Shown: piece by piece, positions 21,509 to 30,614 of the stretch
Numbering within the stretch: the first letter of the stretch is position 1
Layout of the letters: every line of letters starts with the position of its first letter
Assembly (NCBI GenBank): GCA_009859145.1
Contig: VRVR01000019.1
Location: forward strand, 301,757 to 365,756
From: Andalucia godoyi
Taxonomy: Eukaryota; Discoba; Jakobea; Jakobida; Andaluciidae
Direction: 5' to 3'
DNA: 64,000 bases
The notes under the pieces: model-generated
What the model saw: the letters and a program-made list of their open reading frames with translations, nothing else
Database searches by the model: none
What the model was told of the DNA's origin: nothing
Made by a program: the position numbers and the translations under genes

Positions 21509-24500
21509 TCAGACACCTTCGGAAAATCGTAACAGCACCGTTGCAGCATCGAGAACATCGGACAACTTCTGTTGATTGATTCGACGAAAGACATTGACAT
21601 CGTTCATCAGATGCAACGCTTCCGTCAAGAAATTTTCCAGGAGGTCAGATATGAACGCGCTCTTCCCCGGCTGGATAAAGGTCTGCAAAAGGGACTCCTG
21701 GAGAGAAAGAGCATCCGGAACGGATCGATGAGTTGCGCAGTCAATCTCGGCAATCCTTGCCAGTTCTGGAGGCAGCAGAACACGTTTTGCTGCGACAGCT
21801 TTGCGAAGGTGCAGCATCAGGAATGACCGCACACGACGTGCGCCCTCTTCAAGCTCGGACATCCGTCCACCTGCAGCATCTGTGGACTGGTCAGAGGACG
21901 AAGCGGTCTGGGAACCTCGAAAGACATCCAGATCTGGATGCAGACCCCAATATTGCTCTGCAAAGCGTTCTGCAGGCCGGGCAAAGAGTGCTGGCACCTG
22001 CTGCGGCAGAAATGCAGTGCGAGCAGCGGGAGACAGGAGTGACTCTTCATCGGAATCACAATCAAGGGTATTGTGAATGCCGATGACACCGGCTTCATTC
22101 ATTTGACGCAGCCTTTCGATGCGCTGCTGGATGAAGCAATACAGGTCCTGGAAAAGAGCAATCAGCTCATTCCGAACCATCAACTCTCTTCCGGAGTTTC
22201 GAGATTCGATGGCAGCGGTCAGCGACCGATGGAGCAATTCAATGTGCACAGATGAGAAAGGACCATTTCGACTCTTTGCAATGTACGCAGCTCTTTCAAG
22301 ACACCAGAGAGAATCCAAAGGCTTGGATATTGCAGAAAAGAAGAAAGCCATGATCTGCAAGTCCTCGACCCAATGTTCGTCCAGAAACGCCCCTCGCATC
22401 ACATAATCCGCGTGATGCTCTCTGAGGACGGACATCCGAGAGTAAAGATAGCGCACAATGGCGGTTCCATATTGACGGCGCTTGCATGAAGTCAAAAACG
22501 TCCTTTTCAAAAATGCTACACACAACCGGTCCGTGATGGACGCTGCAATTGCGTAGTGCTCCGTAACAATTTCCAATGCCCGTCGAAACAGAAATGATGC
22601 GTCAAATTTGTCGGCAACTTCCAGAGCGGAAATTGCGTATGTCACAATGGAGGGATGCGAGGCACGACCGAGCCAGAGGTTCGAATCAGAGATTTTGCGA
22701 AACCAAGGAACCACGGCAGAACGGCCAGAACCAACATTCAATCGCACCAAAATCCCAAGGCAATGGACGAACATTGGTGATCCCGACTCCTTCATCATTG
22801 TCAGGATGCCAAGCGCACACCGCATGCTTTGAAGTTCCAAGCCTTGGGTCTGCGCCGAAGTCTCTTGCAGCGCGTGCAAGTGTAAAGCGCTTTCGATGAG
22901 CACTTTCACCATCTCTATTGAGTAGTATCCGTTGACAGATCGAGCAAAGTATATCCTGGAGGCCACAAGAGGAATCAGATCGTTCTCGTTGTACGTTGAA
23001 GCAAACGACGAAAGAGCTGGAAGGTCTGCACTGAGGTCCAGCATTTTCGAGGTGCTCACGAACTGCACAGCGGAGCAGAGAGAGGCGTGGAACGGAAGAA
23101 TGGAACCGAATTCGATGGCGCTGTCGTCTGCCAACTGAACACCGATGTGCAGATTGATTGCATGAAGCAGTGGCATTCTGGCATAATAATCACGTCGAAT
23201 TGCAGTAGTGGGATAGTAAAACTTTCGTTCTACCGCAGGAAGCAGAGTGTTGAGCCAGAACTGCCGAGAATCTGCAGAACCGCCAAACACCAAATTCAAA
23301 AGGCGAAGCACTTCTGCAGAGGGAGGCACGCCCGGCAACAAAGACCGGATCATGGAGGACCATATGATTTTCACAGTTCGTGCGATCATCTCCACATGAC
23401 AGAGTTCTCGAAGGTATCGACACGTACACACTTGCGCCACTTTGCCGAGGTGCCGGACATTGATGCCAGCAGCGTGCATTCTTCTCACAAGCTCCGTTCC
23501 GTCAATTAAGTCTAGCAAGGACCCGTGCGCAAATCGAGAATCATGGCAAAATCGATACCCTGAAAAACCGAAACGCAAAAGAGACGAGGACTCCTCGATG
23601 GATCTCACAAATGTTGGAATGACGACATCCATCAAATGAGAAGCAGCTCGACGGCACTCTTCGACATGCATGGAACGGTCAGCCGTGTCTCCAACGTCTT
23701 CAAAGGCATCTGGTGACAAAGAAATCCCACAGTTCTGCAGGAACTCGAATCGCAAAACACGGGTCCTTGTGACAGAGGCCTTGTTCTGCACTGCAGGGTC
23801 CCCGTAATCAACAAGATTAGAAGCGGATGCGTCAACTGGCCGGCAAACACCCAGGTGAACTACATACGCGTGGGAATCATTTCCAGCATACACAAGAGTG
23901 TGACGAGACGACCGCAACGTGACATGCCGGCCAGTACCAACGCTCACTTGATGCCTTGCTAATCTCAGTTTCTTGCACGTGTCTCGCAGGAGACGTCGGG
24001 GCTCGGCCTGGGATACGAACGCACCTGAAGAAAGGCATCCAAACTTCAACAAACTTCCAGAGTCGAAGGGTGGAACGGCAGTGCACATAAACCGATGGGA
24101 AATGTAGTCCACGCAGCACACGACTGGCGTCCGCAACTGAGATCCTGGTTGTAGCTGCGCAACAAAATTCGAATGCGCATTCATTTCAATGCCGAGCATT
24201 TTGTGCATAATGTGGTCGCGATACTGCAGCAGAAACGGTTCGTCAACCTCTCCCGCATAGCCAAAGTAGTGTCGAAGCACAATGTGGCCAATGGAATCAA
24301 AAACGTCCACAAAATCTGGAGACGCTATGATAGCCAGCGAAGGGGGCACGGCGGATGCAAGACGGTCCTTCACAGCTTCGTACGTCACGGGCCCAGTGCC
24401 TCGGATCTTCAACAGCGCAGAGACGATCATTTCTGCTGTCTGGCGACAACGCGACACGAAGTCGCAGTACACTCCAGCCAATTCAAGGATTCTCGACGGG

Positions 24501-26464
24501 CCTGAAAGAAGAGGGTCTTTGTCAAAAACGCCCCAGAATTCCTCGTGAAAATCCCGAAAAGAGAGAGTTTCTGGTGCAAGAGAAACGCTTCGGTATCGAG
24601 GAGGGATACTGAATTTCGTGGATGATGGCGCCAAGAGAGAATCCAGAGAAATACTGGGAAAGCATTGAGAGTCCAACGAAAACGAAGTCAGATAGTTCTT
24701 GTCATGCAGGACATCGCCGAAGCAGTGACTCGACAGGGTTCTGAACCAACTGCGTTTTTCTGCCAAGGACGGAAAGATTAAAACGATCTTCTCTACCGCC
24801 GGCTGCAGCATTTCCACGACCAGGGCTTCATCATTCGGGTACTTCTTGCGATAGTCCAGAGGAACAGTCCAGCTAGAAACCTTGCAGTATTTCAATTCGA
24901 AAACGAGCTTGGGAGGCTCCGTTTTGGACGCGGGGCTCTTCTGTGTCTTGGTCGAACCTCGGAAAACCAGCAACCGTGCAACTCCAGCGTCAATGTCGCA
25001 GCGAACCAGTCGCAGCGAAATCTTTTTTAGCCTCTCATGTTGAGACACGTTCAGGAAACCCTGTCTTGTTGGCAGCACGGAGCCAACAACTGGAGGTAGA
25101 TCGTTCATGGAAACAGAGACATCTGGCATGGGAGCAAAAGACGGTGTCTGCACTTGCATCACCAATCGATTGAACTTCTTTTGCAATTGATATTTCCAGT
25201 GCAACGCGTATGGAGACACGAGAGCCGTCTCCGATGGAGTCAAGTCCTTGAACACAATCGGCGCATACGTTGGAGTGGAGACCTCATTTTCGAGCTCATG
25301 CGGCATTCCAGAAAGTTCAAAAGAGGATGATCCAATCGAGGAGGGAGAGGAAAGTGTTGAAGATGCATGATCATTCGATTCATCACTCTCTGGAATTTCA
25401 ATATGCGGCGGAATGGTTCTCGTAGGGGACACCGTGGTAATGATTCGATTCGATGCAAACGCGCCCTTGGGAGAAGATGCTGTCTGCTGCGCGCGCGAAG
25501 ACACGGTATCGGTCAAGAAAGCTGAGGAACTTGGCCGATCAAGAACAGTGGGGGGTGCTTGTGAGCAGAAACCAGGAGGGCTAGGTTTTGAAGTAACCGA
25601 CGCAGATCGCCGTAACAACGGGGAATCAGGCGACGGTCTCCACAGCGACGGTTTTCGAAAAGACGTAGTTGTAGAAGATGAAACTGTAGAAGAGGAAGAA
25701 GAAGAAAAGGCGGTGGCGGAAAGAGGAGACGTCGCCAAAGGACTCCTTAGTTCTACGGCGAGCTCGGAAACTGCATGTGTACACCCGCTGTCAACATGCT
25801 CATCTCCATTGCGATTTCCATACGCGTCACGAAGTTTGCTCAAATTGGTGCTGTCGTCGACAGTGTCCTGTGCAACGGAGTGAACCGAGAGGAACGGCGC
25901 AGGGTCCATCCTCAAGAATCTGCACACATGCTGGATGAGTGGGTTAATGTACATCGAATCCAGATCGTTCCGAAGAACGAATCTCACGACAGACGCTCGG
26001 ATGTCCTCCACGCGCTTAACAACCAGTTTGTCTTCCCTACCATTTCCAATGTCGACGGAAAGAGAGAGGCAGTCCGGAATCTTCTGCAATTCATCATTCA
26101 GCGTAGCAATCTGCAGCTTCAAATCCTCTGCAAACGATTTTCTCCAGGAATCCGCAGCACCAAACTCTGGCAGCAACCGCATCACGCCATCATCTCCAAT
26201 GTTGCTGATGTCCATACGATCTGTCTTATGCAATAACACGTCATTTTCAGGTGATAGGTTCGTCGGAAGCAATCCGATGACTCTTTGCTTGTCTTTTCTG
26301 TCGACTACCGGACGATCACAGTCCGGCGACGTTGTGGTAGGATAACCCGGAGACTTGATTTCTGCAAGACACGATGCTTGCATAAGCTGCTTTAGACGAG
26401 CAGCAGCCGAGCTTCCGTCTTCAGATGCAGACGAAAATGTCCTTTGGGTGCCCGTTTTAGCCAT
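21509..26464 (-). CDS. PH domain plus Clu (CluA/clustered-mitochondria-like) domain protein
   Basis: From ATG 26464 (MAKTGTQRTF) the frame gives 1651 residues; it is open 32 codons further to 26560, but that extension looks untranslated. Residues about 30-220 form a helical N-terminal region and about 270-440 a Ser/Pro-rich linker. Residues about 465-620 look like a PH domain (QGFLNVSQHERLKKISLRLV ... EKIVLIFPSLAEKRSWF, with the expected terminal helix and Trp). Residues about 700-1020 resemble a Clu domain: VVCCVDYISHRFMCTAVPPF, a histidine-rich VGTGRHVTLR stretch and AAGINVRHLGKVAQVC followed by LCHVEMIARTVK. The remaining part is helical, as expected for the TPR-like C-terminus of Clu proteins. 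Clu proteins act in the cytoplasm in mitochondrial distribution and bind mRNA or ribosomes. A PH domain is not a usual part of that family. Confidence 0.7.
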   Translation of the reverse strand: MAKTGTQRTFSSASEDGSSAAARLKQLMQASCLAEIKSPGYPTTTSPDCDRPVVDRKDKQRVIGLLPTNLSPENDVLLHKTDRMDISNIGDDGVMRLLPEFGAADSWRKSFAEDLKLQIATLNDELQKIPDCLSLSVDIGNGREDKLVVKRVEDIRASVVRFVLRNDLDSMYINPLIQHVCRFLRMDPAPFLSVHSVAQDTVDDSTNLSKLRDAYGNRNGDEHVDSGCTHAVSELAVELRSPLATSPLSATAFSSSSSSTVSSSTTTSFRKPSLWRPSPDSPLLRRSASVTSKPSPPGFCSQAPPTVLDRPSSSAFLTDTVSSRAQQTASSPKGAFASNRIITTVSPTRTIPPHIEIPESDESNDHASSTLSSPSSIGSSSFELSGMPHELENEVSTPTYAPIVFKDLTPSETALVSPYALHWKYQLQKKFNRLVMQVQTPSFAPMPDVSVSMNDLPPVVGSVLPTRQGFLNVSQHERLKKISLRLVRCDIDAGVARLLVFRGSTKTQKSPASKTEPPKLVFELKYCKVSSWTVPLDYRKKYPNDEALVVEMLQPAVEKIVLIFPSLAEKRSWFRTLSSHCFGDVLHDKNYLTSFSLDSQCFPSISLDSLLAPSSTKFSIPPRYRSVSLAPETLSFRDFHEEFWGVFDKDPLLSGPSRILELAGVYCDFVSRCRQTAEMIVSALLKIRGTGPVTYEAVKDRLASAVPPSLAIIASPDFVDVFDSIGHIVLRHYFGYAGEVDEPFLLQYRDHIMHKMLGIEMNAHSNFVAQLQPGSQLRTPVVCCVDYISHRFMCTAVPPFDSGSLLKFGCLSSGAFVSQAEPRRLLRDTCKKLRLARHQVSVGTGRHVTLRSSRHTLVYAGNDSHAYVVHLGVCRPVDASASNLVDYGDPAVQNKASVTRTRVLRFEFLQNCGISLSPDAFEDVGDTADRSMHVEECRRAASHLMDVVIPTFVRSIEESSSLLRFGFSGYRFCHDSRFAHGSLLDLIDGTELVRRMHAAGINVRHLGKVAQVCTCRYLRELCHVEMIARTVKIIWSSMIRSLLPGVPPSAEVLRLLNLVFGGSADSRQFWLNTLLPAVERKFYYPTTAIRRDYYARMPLLHAINLHIGVQLADDSAIEFGSILPFHASLCSAVQFVSTSKMLDLSADLPALSSFASTYNENDLIPLVASRIYFARSVNGYYSIEMVKVLIESALHLHALQETSAQTQGLELQSMRCALGILTMMKESGSPMFVHCLGILVRLNVGSGRSAVVPWFRKISDSNLWLGRASHPSIVTYAISALEVADKFDASFLFRRALEIVTEHYAIAASITDRLCVAFLKRTFLTSCKRRQYGTAIVRYLYSRMSVLREHHADYVMRGAFLDEHWVEDLQIMAFFFSAISKPLDSLWCLERAAYIAKSRNGPFSSVHIELLHRSLTAAIESRNSGRELMVRNELIALFQDLYCFIQQRIERLRQMNEAGVIGIHNTLDCDSDEESLLSPAARTAFLPQQVPALFARPAERFAEQYWGLHPDLDVFRGSQTASSSDQSTDAAGGRMSELEEGARRVRSFLMLHLRKAVAAKRVLLPPELARIAEIDCATHRSVPDALSLQESLLQTFIQPGKSAFISDLLENFLTEALHLMNDVNVFRRINQQKLSDVLDAATVLLRFSEGV

Positions 26465-27694
26465 TTCCTGTGCGAACAAGAATGCACCACGCACACCTAA
26501 AATAAAACCCCCAGCGCGAGAGCTAATGCGATCTGGTTTGATGAAACTATGCACGTACACTCCCTGCTATGACGAATGAATTCTTTGGCCAATTTGTCAA
26601 CAAAAACCGACACCAAACCCAAAAGTGCTTGGGTTGCCATCAGAATAGAGTCTGTACTACGGCGGGCATAGCTATGGTGGACTGCGTCTGTTAGAGTGGT
26701 ATCCAGTGAAACCGAAACATAGACTCGCGGATGCCGTTGAAGGAGGCGTCGGATTCTAGTGCTGTAACCGTTTCTTCTGTGATGCAATAATGGTAACTCG
26801 CGGCTGATTCCCGCTGCAGTCATAAGGCTGACTACTTGACGATCATGTATTCGTACCGAGAAAACTTACTGTCGTAAGTTTGTTCTTGGTTATGTCACCG
26901 TTAACATCTCACTAACATGACATAACTCCAAGAGACAGGCGCGAGGTCTGGCATTGTCGTGCTGCTGCTTTTTTACTGGTGACGACTCGGGTCGTTTGAA
27001 GAAATGCATGGATTGACCGAGGGGAGGGGGGGAGAGTCACTGACAGGCCCGTTGCGAACAGGAGGCGGCAGCAGGCCGATACACGCTACACCAAAAAAAA
27101 AAAAAAACGGAAAAAAGAGAAAGGGGGGACGGACGACAAATAAAGCAATTATTTAATTAGTTTTATTGAAAAACATAATTAAAGCAAATGACACGGGAAG
27201 GGCTGTCAGGATTCTGAGAATTGGTTATTATGTGTTTTGTGCTGCATGCATTCTTCGGGGGGTCGGAAAGGTGCACAACGGGCTTTATTAAAGAGGAGCT
27301 GAGATGAAAGATATCGTGTTTGCGGGCGGGAATGAGTTGAGGGAAGAAGACCATTGTTGATCGTATTGGTTCAATCGCTACAACATGCTGAACACCTCCC
27401 ACAAGTCCCCCGAGTTGTCTTGTCGACCGTCTGTTGAGGTATCGAAGGATTCACACACAGCATCCCAACATCGAGACACACTTGCAGGGCTGCACAGGGT
27501 TACTTGGCGGCCGTTCATCCACCGCATTCAGAATCCCGCTCCGCTTCGTCGCCGTTCTGTTTTTCTTTTTAAATTAAAAAAAAGTGGTCTCGCAATTCTG
27601 CGGGGCGTAAAAGCTGCTGTGCATCATCTCTGAGATAATCACATAGTCTTCATGGATAGACATCATCACATAAAGTTCAAGCAACTGTGGTCTT
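26465..27694. other. Intergenic region upstream of the PH-Clu gene, with clustered hairpins
   Basis: About 1.2 kb between two minus-strand genes with no convincing coding frame. It should contain the PH-Clu promoter and the 3' end of the methyltransferase gene. Three perfect inverted repeats lie close together at 26800-26814, 26863-26880 and 26889-26926. An A-run stands near 27090-27106, and AT-rich sequence surrounds 27145-27190. A structured non-coding RNA is possible. Confidence 0.5.
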
Positions 27695-28312
27695 TCATTT
27701 TCCGGCAAGCTTTTCAATGACGACGACGGACGGTGCAGTGTCCTTGTTCAGTCGCTTGAACCAGACTGTGTCAAAAGCGTTATAATCCAACGAGCTGGTG
27801 AAGTTGCACACGGCCTTTTCTTCGAGTCTGCCTTCGGGATGCCCTGGATAGCATGTGACGCACACGAGTCCCTGATTCCGAACGAGCTTCAGCGCGTTGG
27901 ACAAACTCCGGAGCGTCGAATCCGTCATGGTTGTTACCGACTTGTCGGTTCCCGGAAGATATCCAAGGTTGTACACGACAAGTGCCACTTCTTCCGTCGT
28001 CAAGAATGCCGGAAACTCTTCGTGCGATGCGCGGAGCATCGTCAGCCGAGGCCGATATTGGACTGCTCCGTGCTGTACAAACGTCTCAATCGTCCTTGAT
28101 GTTGCCTCGATCGCCTGTTGCTGAATGTCCATCGCAACCACATGGGAATCCTGTGTCCTGGAAAGCATTTGATACATGCACAGGGTGTCTTTCCCATTAC
28201 CACACGTGGCGTCGACTGCGGTGCATCCTGGACGGACTGCCTTTTCCCATAGCGCGTGAACAAATGGAAGATGGGATGGGATGATCCCCCTTCTGCGGGG
28301 TGAGATGTTCAT
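27695..28312 (-). CDS. MnmM/YtqB-type SAM-dependent tRNA methyltransferase
   Basis: A complete 205-residue protein of bacterial size. The SAM-binding motif I is AVDATCGNGKDT (about residues 36-47). An acidic VAMDIQQQAIEAT strand end binds the SAM ribose in this fold. The family signature VVYNLGYLPGTDK follows at about 115-127, then a CYPGHPEG segment. Bacterial YtqB (MnmM) methylates the wobble 5-aminomethyl-2-thiouridine of tRNA, and plants have nuclear homologues. By analogy this enzyme may act on organellar tRNA, but no clear transit peptide precedes the start. The leader on the minus strand is a run of GAAA repeats up to the ATG. It is divergent from the PLAC8-type gene. Confidence 0.85.
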   Translation of the reverse strand: MNISPRRRGIIPSHLPFVHALWEKAVRPGCTAVDATCGNGKDTLCMYQMLSRTQDSHVVAMDIQQQAIEATSRTIETFVQHGAVQYRPRLTMLRASHEEFPAFLTTEEVALVVYNLGYLPGTDKSVTTMTDSTLRSLSNALKLVRNQGLVCVTCYPGHPEGRLEEKAVCNFTSSLDYNAFDTVWFKRLNKDTAPSVVVIEKLAGK

Positions 28313-29612
28313 TTTCTTTCTTTCTTTTTTTTCTTTCTTCTTCTTTTAAAATACAATTTTACACGATTCTCTTATCTTGCGGTTGGCTGGTACAATGCAC
28401 TGCAAAAAACAGTGTCGGAGATATAGGGAATTGAACAGAAAAAGCAGACGGACCAACCGCACGAGAGCACGAGAGCATCAAGAGAAGGCGGAAGAGGAAG
28501 AGGATAGACGGTCGACCGTTGAATAATAACACGTCATTGTCATGCATACGGGAAAGTATACATTAACAGATACGGTCAATACTGGCTGACACTAGCATGT
28601 TTGTTTCACAGGAATCCGTGCTTACGCACGCTCGGCCAAAATTCAGCCTGCGACACAGGCTCCGCATTTTCGACACTCTGTAAGGCAGCATCCGTAGCCA
28701 TCTATTCTATCATTCGTTGGTTTCACTTTTTTGCAGCGTTTGTTCCATAAGGCGACCGAGTATCGCGAGCGGCGCAAGCAAAGTGTTTGCATGTCCCGCG
28801 TGCAGCTCGCAGATTGATCGAAATTGGGAACGGAGCGCGGAGCATTTATCTGAAGAACGCCGTGGGGGCGTGTTGGGGCCTATCCCCTTCCCGGCAACGG
28901 GATGCAAAGTTGAATATGCGTGTCTATTCATAGATATACACGTTCAGTGTATGATGTAGGCGTCACATGAAAAAAAATAATAAAATAAAAACATAAAATG
29001 AATGAATAAACACAGGTGATACATTATGACATGGTGTTAAAACGTCGTAGTCGAAAAAGGAGGCGGTCAATTTCGTGCACCGAAAGCCATTGATTCCCAA
29101 TGGCTGTGCGCGCGCGCTGTCTTTGCTGTTACGGATATAGATTTTTTTTTGTAGGATGCCGCAGCAAGCAAACCATGCCCGAATCCCGCCACCCCCATCG
29201 ATCGGGTTTTACCCGAAAATGCCGATGTTTGACGCCCCTGATGGGTGGTGTCAGAATCCCCAATTCGGGGATGGCGCTGGGGGAATCTCAAAAAAGCCAA
29301 AAAGCCTTTCGAAGCCAAAAAAGCCAAAGGCATGGAGAAGGAAAAACGCTCGATTAAAAGCAGGATCGATTTTCCAAATCCTTTTTCCTTTTCTTTTCTT
29401 CTTCACTTTATTATAATATATATACATATATATATATATATATATTATATTATAATATTACTTCTTCTTGTTTTCATTACTTCTTTTTTTTTTAAATAAT
29501 AATTCAAAAAGAATTAAAGCCAACTGACTTGCGGTTTTTCTTTGTCTTCCGTTCTTCAGCATTTTGTGTCGTGCTTGTGCATCGTAAGCATTTGAAGAAC
29601 AGAAGGAGGAAC
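28313..29612. other. Long divergent intergenic region with hairpins and AT-rich tract
   Basis: About 1.3 kb between the methyltransferase and the PLAC8-type gene. No convincing coding frame. From 28600 to 28960 there are perfect hairpins, including one capped by a GCAA tetraloop (28889-28902). At 29202-29216 and 29258-29270 two more perfect inverted repeats occur. An AT-repeat tract spans 29410-29460. It should contain two promoters and perhaps an RNA gene. Confidence 0.5.
29410..29460. repeat. AT dinucleotide-rich tract
   Basis: Nearly pure alternating A/T, mostly TA repeats with interruptions, in the upstream region of the PLAC8-type gene. Confidence 0.85.
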
Positions 29613-30308
29613 ATGTACGGTAATCAAGCGTATGGACAGCAGCCGGCAGCACAGCCTCAGCCGTACGGTCAGCCACAGCAGCAGGCTTATGGCCAGCCGC
29701 AGCAGTCGCAACCGTATGTTGCGTCTCCCGCAACGGGGGCCCAGATGAATAACTGGTCGTCTGGACTGTGTTCGTGTTTTGAGAATTTTGGAACATGCTG
29801 CTATGGAACGTTTTGCTATGGATTTCTGTCTGCGGATCTGCGCGCCAAGGTTGAGGGGCGCGAGTCCGAGTTTGGGGATATATGCCTTGGCTGCATTCTC
29901 TGCATCTGCACATACGGATGTGGACTTTGGTGCTGCAACTCGATTATAGATTATGACGTACGCCAGAAAATCAGAAGCCAGTTTGCATTCCCAGAGGCTG
30001 CCGGAGCAGACTTTGCAATCAGTCTCTTCTGCTGCTTCTGCGGGGCTTGCCAGGCTTCGCGCGAGCTGGATGCTCGAATGACATCTGCCGCCGCTCTCGT
30101 ACTGGTCAGTCAGTACGGACAGCCGGCGCCGCAGCCGCAGGCATACGGACAGCCGCAGCCGTATGGCCAGCCGCAGCAGCAGCAACAACCGTATGGCCAA
30201 CCCCAGCCTTATGGCCAGCCGCAGCCCTACGGGCAGCCACAGCAGCAGCAACAACCGTATGGCCAACCCCAGCCGTATGGCCAGCCGCAACCGTACGGAA
30301 AAGGTTAA
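29613..30308 (+). CDS. PLAC8-type cysteine-rich protein with QPYGQP repeats
   Basis: ATG 29613 ([10 protein letters not shown]) is preferred over the open but unlikely upstream extension; the product has 231 residues. Residues 1-45 and about 165-231 are Gln/Pro/Tyr/Gly repeats of the type PYGQPQ. The middle (about 46-160) is the PLAC8 (DUF614) cysteine-rich region: [23 protein letters not shown] near its start and a [16 protein letters not shown] segment near its end, with hydrophobic stretches rich in Cys and Gly between. Family members are membrane-associated and linked to metal tolerance, cell size or organelle fission; the function here is open. Paired flanking Q/P/Y/G repeats give it a prion-like, low-complexity character. 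It is convergent with the SPRY gene. Confidence 0.8.
   Translation: MYGNQAYGQQPAAQPQPYGQPQQQAYGQPQQSQPYVASPATGAQMNNWSSGLCSCFENFGTCCYGTFCYGFLSADLRAKVEGRESEFGDICLGCILCICTYGCGLWCCNSIIDYDVRQKIRSQFAFPEAAGADFAISLFCCFCGACQASRELDARMTSAAALVLVSQYGQPAPQPQAYGQPQPYGQPQQQQQPYGQPQPYGQPQPYGQPQQQQQPYGQPQPYGQPQPYGKG
30119..30300 (+). repeat. Coding tandem repeat for CAGCCNTAYGGN (QPYG)
   Basis: Imperfect 12-base and compound units encode alternating QPYG and polyglutamine spacers. Two nearly identical blocks (about 30151-30210 and 30217-30291) suggest a recent internal duplication. Confidence 0.8.
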
Positions 30309-30614
30309 GATTCAACGGCTTGCGTTTCTTCCATTCCCGTTCTCGTTCTCGTTCCCTTTCCCGTTTTCTTCTTTTGCCGTGGACCGTTTAGCATCTCGAG
30401 TGGTTTGTGTTCCGGGAATTCGTTAATTGGTATTCTTGGTACATACTGCATGTGCAATTGCGTCTCTGAAATAATGTTTTAATTAAAAAAGAAAAAAAAA
30501 AAGAAAAAAAAAAGAAAAAACAAGAAAAGCTGTGGTTAACAAAAGGAAATGGAAAGCCTTGCGAATCAAAAGATAAGCAGGCATCGATAACAGGAGGGGC
30601 AGTGGGGAATGATG
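30309..30614. other. Convergent 3' region between PLAC8-type and SPRY genes
   Basis: About 300 bases with an A-rich run near 30484-30525. I searched the SPRY strand here for a missing RING exon and saw no Cys/His zinc pattern. No gene is seen. Confidence 0.5.

Noticed and set aside
26497-26823. A 108-codon minus-strand frame upstream of the PH-Clu gene
   Set aside because: No protein-like pattern, and it overlaps the likely promoter and hairpin region.
28815-28850. Possible SRP RNA domain (GGGAACGGAGC)
   Set aside because: Only a short resemblance to the GGAA...AGCA motif; no matching helix 8 pairing was found.
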